Of a DNA stretch of 64,000 bases, positions 26,947-34,937 are shown piece after piece (position 1 is the stretch's first letter; every line of letters starts with the position of its first letter). The DNA is taken from assembly GCF_001548115.1 (NCBI RefSeq), contig NZ_AP014821.1, positions 1,426,001-1,490,000 of the forward strand, read 5' to 3'. The notes below the pieces were generated by a model, which worked only from the letters and a program-made list of their open reading frames with translations, made no database searches and had not been told where the DNA came from. The stretch comes from Geminocystis sp. NIES-3709. Its GTDB lineage: Bacteria > Cyanobacteriota > Cyanobacteriia > Cyanobacteriales > Cyanobacteriaceae. A program made the translations under genes and the position numbers.

Positions 26947-28758
26947 TTAGTTTTCTTTATAGATTATAGTTCGATCGCCACATTTTTTCTCTACTTCTTC
27001 TTTACTTAAATTAAACTCAGCTTTCACTGAATAATTTTTACCATCATGAAATTGAGAATTATATAAAAAAGTAAGAGGAGTAAAACCTACTAAACAAGCC
27101 TCTTTTTTTTCTTCTAATATGGCAATAACATTTGGATTGACACGATTATCATTATTCATAAATTTATCCAGAGACATAGCATTAGGATAGGTATAATCCC
27201 AGCGAGTTGAAACCATAAAAATCATCATAATTATTGTACCAACATATCCATAATATTGTGGTTTTATCCATGAATTTTTAGTTATTTCATATTGTTGTAA
27301 TAATAGATATAAATTAAGAGTTATTAACACTATTATCCAGTACATATAGTATCTTAATTGATAAGAAAAAGGAAGAAAAGGAGTAAGTATACTCATCACA
27401 ATTACGAATCCTAAAGCTATCTTTGTTTCAGGAGTATTTTTTCTACATAAAAATCCAAATAAAACCACGTTAAATACAACATAAATTGCAAAATATCCTC
27501 CTAAGCCAAAAGTATCTGCGTCAAGGGGTACATAGTCCATTGCGATCGTCCATTTCCAAGGTCTTCGATCGTCAAAAGCTCCTATTTCTAATAGAGAAAA
27601 AACCCATCTTTGAATAGAAGACATTGCTTGAATTTTTGCAGACATATAGTCATCACTAGGGACAACAGTATGATTTAATTCATGACCAAAAATAGTTATT
27701 TTTAAAGGATAAAAAGGATTTTGATATAACAGTAAATTTTTAAAAGAAGTAAGAAATATTATAATATTTGTCCCGATCGTAGCAAAAATTAAAGTGACAA
27801 TATTTTTAATTTTATTAACAGCATTAAAACGAAAATAAATTAACCATAATATTCTTAGAAAAATAATAAATATAAGTAAGGCTAAAGGAGGAACTAATAA
27901 ATATTTACTATTGGCTGTAATAAACCCTCCTAGTATAAATATAAAGATATTTTTATAATTAATAAAATCTTCTTTTAAAAATAATAAATAACTTAGAATA
28001 ATAGTAATAGAAAAACCGACATTAGTTATCAAATCAACATAACAACTGGTAGAAGCTATATGAATTAAAGGTACTGCCAAGATAGTAATTATTGATAAAT
28101 AATAAGGAATTTTTAAATAATTTTTAAGAAAAATAAAATAACCAATTAAACTAAGAAAACTTACTAAATTAGCTCCTTGAGGGCGTTTAATACCAAATAA
28201 ATACCAGAAAAAACCTTGTAAAATATTAGGTAACATTGTAGAAGTATTGTATAGGGGTTCTCTCTCAGCTTCAAATATATAATGTTCTGGAGAAACTAAA
28301 CCCCAAAAACGAGCCGCAAAAGGCAGTTGATACATCCAAGTATCTCCATTAATCCAATCCACTGCCACAAGACTTTTAAGAAATAAAAAACTAATAATAA
28401 TTCCGGCAAATATTTTTAAACTTTGAATAGCGTTTAAATTAATAAAAAATTGAATAAAATTAGGTAATTGTGGTAATTTTGCTAAATTGTTAGCAAGAGA
28501 TATTTTTATTGAAATAAAACCTATAATCATTAATAAAAATCGGCAATAACGAAAATTTCCACCAAACTTAAATCCATAACCGACTAATCCTAAAAGAAAA
28601 CCAAAAGAAATCAGAATTAAACCGATACAAACAAGTTTATTATCTTTTCCTACTTCTGATAATTTAGGAGATAAAAAGTCTATTTTTCCTTTATAAGTCA
28701 AGACTGTAAAAAAGATAATTATAATGGCAATTAAGGCACTAATTAAGGGAACAAACAT
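26947..28758 (-). CDS. Polytopic membrane protein, probable GT-C-fold glycosyltransferase
   Basis: The 603-residue protein has at least 12 hydrophobic helices. The loop after the fourth helix reads WINGDTWMYQLPFAARFWG, with an acidic residue at the place where GT-C enzymes using lipid-linked sugars keep their catalytic Asp or Glu. A short hydrophilic C-terminal domain follows the last helix. Family is not certain, and an unrelated membrane protein is possible. It lies 54 bases after the GT4 gene on the same strand, and a glycan-related role for both is likely. Confidence 0.6.
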   Translation of the reverse strand: MFVPLISALIAIIIIFFTVLTYKGKIDFLSPKLSEVGKDNKLVCIGLILISFGFLLGLVGYGFKFGGNFRYCRFLLMIIGFISIKISLANNLAKLPQLPNFIQFFINLNAIQSLKIFAGIIISFLFLKSLVAVDWINGDTWMYQLPFAARFWGLVSPEHYIFEAEREPLYNTSTMLPNILQGFFWYLFGIKRPQGANLVSFLSLIGYFIFLKNYLKIPYYLSIITILAVPLIHIASTSCYVDLITNVGFSITIILSYLLFLKEDFINYKNIFIFILGGFITANSKYLLVPPLALLIFIIFLRILWLIYFRFNAVNKIKNIVTLIFATIGTNIIIFLTSFKNLLLYQNPFYPLKITIFGHELNHTVVPSDDYMSAKIQAMSSIQRWVFSLLEIGAFDDRRPWKWTIAMDYVPLDADTFGLGGYFAIYVVFNVVLFGFLCRKNTPETKIALGFVIVMSILTPFLPFSYQLRYYMYWIIVLITLNLYLLLQQYEITKNSWIKPQYYGYVGTIIMMIFMVSTRWDYTYPNAMSLDKFMNNDNRVNPNVIAILEEKKEACLVGFTPLTFLYNSQFHDGKNYSVKAEFNLSKEEVEKKCGDRTIIYKEN

Positions 28759-28813
28759 TTATAATAAATAATTAATAATAGATAGTAAATAATTGTTAAT
28801 TGTTAATTATTTT
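28758..28813. repeat. AT-rich heptamer-phased spacer
   Basis: The whole gap between two glycosyltransferase-type genes can be read in 7-base units: TTTATAA, TAAATAA, TTAATAA, TAGATAG, TAAATAA, TTGTTAA, TTGTTAA, TTATTTT. AT-rich DNA can give such patterns by chance; the perfect TTGTTAA pair is the strongest part. Confidence 0.45.
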
Positions 28814-30000
28814 TACCAAGTTATTCCTTGTCGTTGATGTAAAACTAAACCATATACGCCAACAGTTTGTTCGGCTAATTTTCTCCATTGAAAACGCTTA
28901 CTTAAGTCTTGATAGGCATTCTCTACCAGTAATTGTGCATAATCTTTATTTAATAATACTTCTAAGATTCCCCATGCTAAGGAGTCAGGGTTATTAGTTT
29001 GGGTAACAATTCCTGTTTGTCCATGTCTTACCACTTCAGGAAGTCCTCCTGTATCTGAAACTATCACTGGTACTCGGGAGGCAAAACTTTCTAAAGCAAC
29101 TATGCCAAATGGCTCATATAAACTAGGAAAAACAGCACAATCGGCAACTGTTTGAAACAAGTTAAGATCATCATCGGACATAAAACCAGTAAAATAACAT
29201 CGATCCCATATTCCTAAATTATGGGCTAAGTCTTTGATGTAGTTAGTATTTCCTCCACCAATAATCACAAATTTTGCTTTTCCTTCTAGGGTGTCTAATA
29301 TTTTTGGTGCGGCGTTTAATAATATATGAACCCCTTTTTCATAAGTCATTCTACCGACATAGTAGATAATTTTTTCATCATCATCAGCAAATTTTCGCCT
29401 AAATTCCCAATAGTCAAAGTTAGACGATCGAACTTTTTTTTCTGGTCTAATACCATTATAAACTACATCAATTTTATCCCAAGGACAACCTAAAGCCCGA
29501 TGAATTTCATGACGCATATAACCGCTACAAACAATTACTCGCCAAGCCTCATAAACTAAAGTGCCTTCTTTACTGGCGATATAAGCATGAGTTTCATTGT
29601 GAATACCATTATGTCTTCCGTATTCCGTAGCATGAATAGTTGCAATCAGAGGAATTTTAAAATGATGCTTGACAGGAATCGCACTATCGGCTACCAACCA
29701 ATCATGGGCATGGATAAGGTCAAAAGTACCAATTTTATTAATTAAATTTTCGGCGGTGACTCTCATAATGTCATTCATGTTTGCCACCCATTGAAAAAAA
29801 TTGTCATTGTGAGGTACAGATATTCGATAAATTTTAATACCCTCGACGATTTCAAATTTTGGCGCATTGCCAAACTCAAGGGTAATTATGTGAACATCAT
29901 GCTCTAGTTGAACAATTTCAGGATATAATTCTGCTACATGACGCGCAATGCCTCCCACGATTCTCGGTGGAAACTCCCATGATAGCACCAGTATTTTCAC
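28813..30000 (-). CDS. Glycosyltransferase family 4
   Basis: The 395-residue retaining glycosyltransferase has a GT-B fold. Its GTG start gives MKILVLSWEFPPRIVGGIAR, the usual N-terminal glycine-rich loop of glycogen-synthase-like GT4 enzymes. HAHDW, the acceptor/donor-site VYNGI and the C-terminal donor motif SLYEPFGIVALESFA (E-x7-E) are present. The acceptor is unknown. It precedes the GT-C-like membrane gene on the same strand, consistent with synthesis of a glycan or glycolipid. Confidence 0.88.
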   Translation of the reverse strand: MKILVLSWEFPPRIVGGIARHVAELYPEIVQLEHDVHIITLEFGNAPKFEIVEGIKIYRISVPHNDNFFQWVANMNDIMRVTAENLINKIGTFDLIHAHDWLVADSAIPVKHHFKIPLIATIHATEYGRHNGIHNETHAYIASKEGTLVYEAWRVIVCSGYMRHEIHRALGCPWDKIDVVYNGIRPEKKVRSSNFDYWEFRRKFADDDEKIIYYVGRMTYEKGVHILLNAAPKILDTLEGKAKFVIIGGGNTNYIKDLAHNLGIWDRCYFTGFMSDDDLNLFQTVADCAVFPSLYEPFGIVALESFASRVPVIVSDTGGLPEVVRHGQTGIVTQTNNPDSLAWGILEVLLNKDYAQLLVENAYQDLSKRFQWRKLAEQTVGVYGLVLHQRQGITW

Positions 30001-30217
30001 GTTGCTTCTTCCTTAAGAATTTACTACTAATCAATTATTAGTTATTGATGAATAATAATCAATTTTTATTTGTTGGAGAAATTTTTTTACGAGAAAAGAG
30101 TATAGAAAATCTACAATTAAAAATTTTTAGATGATTTTCAATAATTCCTACCTTTATAAAAGGAGTTAAGTCTTTCAAAATGGTATATTTATTCTCAGAA
30201 ATTGCCTTAATTAATTC

Positions 30218-30859
30218 ATGTTGAATCATTGGTTGTCTATTTTACAAAGTTATCGTCTTATTGGTGTTATTCGATCGAGTAATAGAGAGATAGCGATAAA
30301 AAAAGCTCATGCCTTGGCAAATGGGGGCGTGAAACTGATAGAAATTACTTGGAATAGCTACCAACCACAAGAATTAATTTCTATCCTCCGACAAGAATTA
30401 CCTAATTGTTATATTGGTGCTGGTACAATTCTTTGTTATCAAGATTTAGTGACAGCAATGGATGCGGGGATACAGTTTTGTTTTACTCCTCATTGTGACT
30501 TAAATCTGCTCAATTTAGCTCATAATCAGGATATTCCCATGATTCCGGGTGCATTATCTCCCACAGAGATTATTCATGCTTTTAATCATGGTGCAAAAGT
30601 GGTAAAAGTCTTTCCTATTTCTACCATGGGGGGAATTGACTATATAAAACATATTCGAGCACCGTTGCCTCATATTCCCTTAATTCCCACAGGAGGGGTG
30701 ACAATACAGAATGCCTCCGATTATATCAAAGCAGGTGCGATCGCCATTGGACTATCAACAGATTTATTTCCCCAAAAGTTAATTTTTGATGACAATTGGG
30801 GGATGATTTCTCAAAGGATTAATCACATTCAACAACAATTAGTTAACATTAGTAATTGA
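30218..30859 (+). CDS. KDPG/KHG aldolase family protein
   Basis: This 213-residue class I aldolase is of the Eda type. It has LIEITWNS (catalytic Glu), GAGTILC, FCFTPHCD (where many have SP), GALSPTE, VVKVFP (Schiff-base Lys) and IPTGGV. The Entner-Doudoroff enzyme cleaves 2-keto-3-deoxy-6-phosphogluconate, and relatives act on 4-hydroxy-2-oxoglutarate. An edd dehydratase is not in the window, so its pathway is open. A small membrane-protein gene follows 33 bases later on the same strand. Confidence 0.9.
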   Translation: MLNHWLSILQSYRLIGVIRSSNREIAIKKAHALANGGVKLIEITWNSYQPQELISILRQELPNCYIGAGTILCYQDLVTAMDAGIQFCFTPHCDLNLLNLAHNQDIPMIPGALSPTEIIHAFNHGAKVVKVFPISTMGGIDYIKHIRAPLPHIPLIPTGGVTIQNASDYIKAGAIAIGLSTDLFPQKLIFDDNWGMISQRINHIQQQLVNISN

Positions 30860-30892
30860 TCATTAACAGTTCATTTTTAGTTAATATAACCC

Positions 30893-31288
30893 ATGAATTC
30901 CAACATTCCTCTTACCCAAACCAGACTCAGAAATAATCTTCACCCCGAATCTGTTATCGCAAATAGGGCTTTAAAAAAAGAACAAATACAGCAAAAAAGA
31001 GCGAATATTGAACAAACGATCGAGATCAGCTTGAAAATATTTGTTAATTTAGGAATATCATTTTTGGCATTTTTTAGTATTAAACAACTTTTGCCTTATC
31101 ATTTAGGACAACAGGCGAAAATATCTGAAATTGATGCAGAAATAGCTAAAATAAAGCCGAGGGTAGAAAAGTTACAGGAAGATTTTGGCACAACTTTCGA
31201 TCCTAAATTAACTCGTAAAGTTATGGAAAAAAATACTTATAAAGTTGATCCTAATCTCAGTCCTATTTTTTTTACTAAGAAAAAATGA
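30893..31288 (+). CDS. Conserved hypothetical membrane protein
   Basis: The 131-residue protein has a basic, Gln-rich N-terminus and one membrane helix (about residues 50-70, IFVNLGISFLAFFSIKQLL). A short coiled coil (EIDAEIAKIKPRVEKLQ) and a polar tail follow. It resembles small single-span cyanobacterial proteins of unknown role, and I do not assign a function. It follows the aldolase gene in the same orientation and ends before a hairpin shared with a convergent small gene. Confidence 0.7.
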   Translation: MNSNIPLTQTRLRNNLHPESVIANRALKKEQIQQKRANIEQTIEISLKIFVNLGISFLAFFSIKQLLPYHLGQQAKISEIDAEIAKIKPRVEKLQEDFGTTFDPKLTRKVMEKNTYKVDPNLSPIFFTKKK

Positions 31289-31309
31289 ATTTATTTCAAT
31301 AACATTTCA

Positions 31310-31329
31310 GAAGGGTTTAAGTCCCCTTC
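31310..31329. terminator. Hairpin between two convergent small genes
   Basis: GAAGGG (31310-31315) pairs with CCCTTC (31324-31329) around an 8-base loop. It lies 22 bases past the plus-strand hypothetical gene and 64 bases past the minus-strand 48-residue gene. T-runs are weak on both sides, so it is only a possible bidirectional terminator. Confidence 0.4.
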
Positions 31330-31392
31330 CGTAAAAGTTTTATAAAATAAACGACAAGACAATTCATCGCTTATTCATTTAAAGATTTAATT

Positions 31393-31539
31393 TTAAATAG
31401 AAGAATTTTTATTATAAGGTGCAGATTCATAGGGTTGTACACCAATTTCAGGTAAAGATTCTTCAGAAGGACTAAAAATACGAACAAACCCCTCTGTTAA
31501 ATATTTAGTAATATCTTCTAACATTTTGATGATATTCAT
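31393..31539 (-). CDS. Small conserved hypothetical protein, 48 residues
   Basis: The ATG at 31539 is preceded by GGAGAAA at good spacing. The product begins MNIIKMLEDITKYLTEGF, continues VRIFSPSEESLPEIGVQPYE and ends SAPYNKNSSI. I recall small cyanobacterial proteins with the same plan: an amphipathic N-terminal helix, then IFSP and IGVQPF/Y. Function is unknown. The helix could bind a membrane surface. It is a lone gene, with 290 bases of AT-rich non-coding sequence between it and the divergent renalase-like gene. Confidence 0.75.
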   Translation of the reverse strand: MNIIKMLEDITKYLTEGFVRIFSPSEESLPEIGVQPYESAPYNKNSSI

Positions 31540-31829
31540 GATCTTATTTCTCCAAACATATTGATTCCCTTAGTTTCATTATCAAATAAAAAATACTATA
31601 TGACTAAAACTCTTAACAAAAATTAGTGATTTTTTTCATTACTTAATATTATCTAAAATTCAAAATCAAACTAAATTTTATCACTGAGGCTCATAATTAA
31701 TATACAAAAGATCTAGTAAATACTTATTTAAAGTGTAAAACAACTTATTTTATCTTGATCCCTATTCTTCTAAAAAAATTGATTACTAACAAATAATAAC
31801 TATATTAATTATTTTAAAAATTAAAATTT

Positions 31830-32819
31830 ATGACAACAAAAATAGCTATTATTGGGGCTGGATTATCAGGATTAACCATAGCCAAACTATTGCAAAATAA
31901 ACAATTTTCTATCGATATTTTTGATAAAGGCCGAGGAGTCGGTGGTAGAATGTCTAGCCGTAGGACACAATGGGGATATATTGATCATGGTGCCCAATAT
32001 TTTACTGTTAAAACCTTTTTATTTCGAGAATTTCTACAAAAATATAGCTCTATTATCACTCCTTGGGGGGGAAAATTTGCCTGTTGGCAGGATGGAGAAT
32101 TTATTTCTATATCATTAGAAAATTCTCGTTATGTACCAACGATCGCCATGAGTAATTTATGCAAGAATATTGCTATGGGGTTAAAGGTACGATTAGAAAC
32201 CAGAATTACTCATCTTGAAAAATCGACATCTTGGACATTGATTGATGAAAATGATCAAAAATATTTGGGCTATGATTTTGTCATTATTACGGCGCCCCCA
32301 ATACAAACTTTCGATTTATTAAAATCCCATACTATTATTGCAGACTCGATCGAAGGATTGAAAATGTATCCTTGTTTTAGTTTGATGATAATTCCTGAAA
32401 CAAAACTTAATATTTCTTTTGATAGTATAGAGTTTCAACATCCGATACTAGGTTGGGTTGCCGTAAATGATAGTAAGCCATTACGAGGCGAAAATGGTGC
32501 GATGGTGATTCAGTCCAATTTTTTATGGGCTGAGGAAAATTTAGAGCAAAATAGAGAAATATTAGGGAAAATTTTGAAAAAAACCACTGAAGATATTTTT
32601 GAGATTAAATTTAATAAAATTCTTTATGAATCTTTACATTTATGGCGTTATGCTATTCCTCAACAATCCATAAATCATGAACTCACAATGCTCGATCAAG
32701 AATATTATTTAGATATGGATCAAAATATTGGTGTGTGCGGTGATTGGTGTTTAAATGGCAAGATTGAATCAGCTTTTTTAAGTGGTTATCATTTAGCTGA
32801 AAAAATAACTAATTTATGA
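31830..32819 (+). CDS. FAD-dependent oxidoreductase, renalase-like
   Basis: The 329-residue protein has an N-terminal dinucleotide-binding fold (IAIIGAGLSGLTIAK), an FAD-contact motif GRGVGGRMSSRR with HGAQYFT, and a C-terminal FAD-binding GVCGDWCLNGKIESAFLSG. This is the layout of renalase and related amine oxidase-like enzymes. Bacterial renalases oxidise isomers of beta-NAD(P)H. Whether this one does so is inference. It stands alone, followed by a possible broken small ORF. Confidence 0.85.
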   Translation: MTTKIAIIGAGLSGLTIAKLLQNKQFSIDIFDKGRGVGGRMSSRRTQWGYIDHGAQYFTVKTFLFREFLQKYSSIITPWGGKFACWQDGEFISISLENSRYVPTIAMSNLCKNIAMGLKVRLETRITHLEKSTSWTLIDENDQKYLGYDFVIITAPPIQTFDLLKSHTIIADSIEGLKMYPCFSLMIIPETKLNISFDSIEFQHPILGWVAVNDSKPLRGENGAMVIQSNFLWAEENLEQNREILGKILKKTTEDIFEIKFNKILYESLHLWRYAIPQQSINHELTMLDQEYYLDMDQNIGVCGDWCLNGKIESAFLSGYHLAEKITNL

Positions 32820-32856
32820 AAATATTAATTCTGTTTATTCATCATCAAGGAGAATT

Positions 32857-32981
32857 TTGCAGGAAAGATTGACAAATTTTTTTATGTCATTTTTCACGGT
32901 TTAGGATTAATTGCGTTGGTGGTTAGTGATATTGTTATGACAAGAATTTTTCACCCTAGTAAAACTTTCAATGAAGAATAA
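32857..32981 (+). pseudogene. Small membrane ORF split by a frame change at a T7 run (candidate)
   Basis: From TTG 32857, after AAGGAG at 32847-32852, the frame reads MQERLTNFF and soon stops. In the -1 frame the sequence continues FYVIFHGLGLIALVVSDIVM then TRIFHPSKTFNEE, with no usable start of its own. Joined at the run of seven T (32877-32883) they give a 41-residue single-span protein with a short tail. It could be a decayed gene, a slippage-dependent gene or a base error. I do not recognise the family with confidence. Confidence 0.35.
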
Positions 32982-33056
32982 AAAATTAATATCGTTTTTC
33001 AATGAATTTAGATAAAATATTGGTGAGTTAAAATAAATTTTTGGAGTCCTTACATT

Positions 33057-33248
33057 ATGTCTGACGATATTAACAAAATAAAAAAAATCATTAATAATGC
33101 TTTGGCTGATGGCAGATTATCTCGGGCAGAAAGTGAGATGATAAAAAAGGCTATTTATCAAGATAATATAGTTACTCCCGAAGAAGTTCAACTTTGGCGT
33201 GAGTTACAGGAAAAAGTGGCAGAAGGAGAAATTTTACTGGATGGATAG
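33057..33248 (+). CDS. Small conserved hypothetical protein, 63 residues
   Basis: This acidic helical protein begins MSDDINKIKKIINNALADGR and ends EGEILLDG. The pattern LADGRLSRAE with I/L spacing resembles the short helical, EF-hand- or TerB-like repeats of small cyanobacterial proteins. No metal site is assigned. TGGAG at 33043-33047 before the ATG is a fair ribosome binding site. It is 47 bases upstream of gcvT and probably co-transcribed. Confidence 0.7.
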   Translation: MSDDINKIKKIINNALADGRLSRAESEMIKKAIYQDNIVTPEEVQLWRELQEKVAEGEILLDG

Positions 33249-33295
33249 TGACTTCATGAGATAATAATGGATTATTAGTCCAGTTATATTTATCA

Positions 33296-34411
33296 ATGAC
33301 AGTGACAGAATTATCAAATTTACTACGCACTCCTCTTTATTCTTTATCTTGTAAATCCCATGCTAGATTTACTGACTTTGCAGGTTGGGAAATGGCTTTA
33401 CAATATAGCAGTTTAAAAAAAGAACATCTAGCGGTAAGAGAATCCGTTGGAATGTTTGATATTTCTCACATGGGTAAGTTTTCATTACAGGGTAAAAATT
33501 TACGATCGAGTTTAAATTACCTTGTACCATCAGATTTAAGTAATTTAGAGAAAGGAAAAGCCCAGTATACAGTTTTATTAAACCATAATGGAGGAATTAT
33601 TGACGATATTATTTTTTATTATCAAGGAGAAAATGAAAATGATCATAATATCGAATCAGGAATATTAATAGTAAATGCTTCTACCACAGCTAAAGACTGG
33701 GCTTGGTTAAGAAAAAACCTCAACACTCAAGATATTGAACTAAAAGATAACACTCAAGATTTCGCCTTAATCGCCTTACAAGGAAAACAAGCCTTTCAAA
33801 TATTAAACCCTCTTGTTAAAGAAGATGTAACTGTTATACCCAATTTTGGACATCTGACGACTACTATTGATAATGAAATGGTGTTTATTGCCCGTACTGG
33901 TTATACTGGGGAAGATGGTTTTGAGATTATGACGACTCCTCTCATTGCTCAAAAATTATGGCAATATTTTCTGAATAATAACGTTACTCCTTGTGGTTTG
34001 GGGTGTCGAGATACTCTACGTTTAGAAGCCGCTATGTGCCTTTATGGGCAAGATATGAATGAAGAAATAACTCCTTTAGAGGCGGGTTTAGGATGGATAG
34101 TGAATCTCAATCATGACTTTGTCGGCAAAGAGATTTTATCAACACAAAAAAGAGAAAATGTTAAGAAGCGGTTAGTTGCCATCAAGATGGAAGGAAAACA
34201 TATCGCCCGTCATGGTTATCCTATCTTGATTAATAATGAAACTGTGGGAGAAGTTACCAGTGGCACATTATCCCCAACTTTAAATAAAGCGATTGCTTTG
34301 GGTTATGTACCTTATAATTACAGTAAAATAGGACAAAAATTAACTATAGAAATTAGAGAAAAATTATATCCTGCTATAGTAGTTAAAAAACCATTTTATC
34401 GTCGTTCCTAA
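33296..34411 (+). CDS. gcvT: Aminomethyltransferase, glycine cleavage system T protein
   Basis: The 371-residue tetrahydrofolate-dependent enzyme makes methylene-THF from the aminomethyl-lipoyl H protein; in cyanobacteria the system serves photorespiratory glycine. Motifs include TDFAGWEMALQY, GMFDISHMGKF, LNHNGGIIDD (catalytic Asp), RTGYTGEDGFE and GLGCRDTLRLEAAMCLYG. Length matches the family. gcvH and gcvP are not nearby. I see no glycine riboswitch before it, because the upstream gap is only 47 bases. Confidence 0.96.
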   Translation: MTVTELSNLLRTPLYSLSCKSHARFTDFAGWEMALQYSSLKKEHLAVRESVGMFDISHMGKFSLQGKNLRSSLNYLVPSDLSNLEKGKAQYTVLLNHNGGIIDDIIFYYQGENENDHNIESGILIVNASTTAKDWAWLRKNLNTQDIELKDNTQDFALIALQGKQAFQILNPLVKEDVTVIPNFGHLTTTIDNEMVFIARTGYTGEDGFEIMTTPLIAQKLWQYFLNNNVTPCGLGCRDTLRLEAAMCLYGQDMNEEITPLEAGLGWIVNLNHDFVGKEILSTQKRENVKKRLVAIKMEGKHIARHGYPILINNETVGEVTSGTLSPTLNKAIALGYVPYNYSKIGQKLTIEIREKLYPAIVVKKPFYRRS

Positions 34412-34487
34412 ATAATAACCATTGATTGCAACAAAATAGTACTACTCGATCGTGCAACGTCACTTCGTGATTGATTTTATCTCGGAA

Positions 34488-34736
34488 TCAGGAGGTAGTT
34501 GATTGCTTAATACTTTCTAAGGTAATCCATCCGGGAGTCCATAAATCTCTATCCTTCAATTGTTTAGCATTGATCCAAAATCTTACACTATCATCGCAGG
34601 AAGATTTCATTTCGGCAAATACCCACTTATCCTCATTCTTGCGATTAATGACTTCAAAATGTCGCCATCCCCATGTTTTTTGTTTTGCAGTCCATTTTGA
34701 ACCTAATAAATGAGGAAATTTTTGTTTATTAGCCAT
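34488..34736 (-). CDS. Tryptophan-rich conserved protein (TIGR02450 type)
   Basis: The 82-residue protein MANKQKFPHLLGSKWTAKQK has six tryptophans, in the pattern GSKWTA, TWGWRHFEV, DKWVFAEM, FWINAKQL, DLWTPGW. This matches the small Trp-rich family of cyanobacteria and proteobacteria. Function is unknown; the family is seen near photolyase-type genes in some genomes, but not here. It is convergent with gcvT. Confidence 0.85.
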   Translation of the reverse strand: MANKQKFPHLLGSKWTAKQKTWGWRHFEVINRKNEDKWVFAEMKSSCDDSVRFWINAKQLKDRDLWTPGWITLESIKQSTTS

Positions 34737-34910
34737 TTTATCAATTTGGGAACAATTTATGTTATTTTTCGATCGATTACTTACTTCAAAAAAATAAATT
34801 TTAATATTGCAATCTTTGGAAAAAGTAATAACTTTATGTTACCCCAAAACTCCTGTTTTATTCCAAAAAATCAAGTTATCAATTTCAAAAGTATAATTAT
34901 CGTGTATGAA

Positions 34911-34931
34911 CTGCTAAAAGCTAATTCCTAA
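34911..34931 (+). repeat. Heptamer array, 3 units, directly before the Wza-like start
   Basis: CTGCTAA, AAGCTAA, TTCCTAA, then TCATTT and the ATG at 34938. All three end in TAA and keep a 7-base register up to the start codon. Confidence 0.6.
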
Positions 34932-34937
34932 TCATTT

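Noticed and set aside
33249-33295. Glycine riboswitch before gcvT
   Set aside because: The gap of 47 bases is too short, and no aptamer-like pairing is visible.
34710-34931. 73-codon open frame before the Wza-like gene
   Set aside because: It overlaps the Trp-rich gene start and runs through AT-rich spacer and heptamers. No ribosome binding site or conserved pattern.
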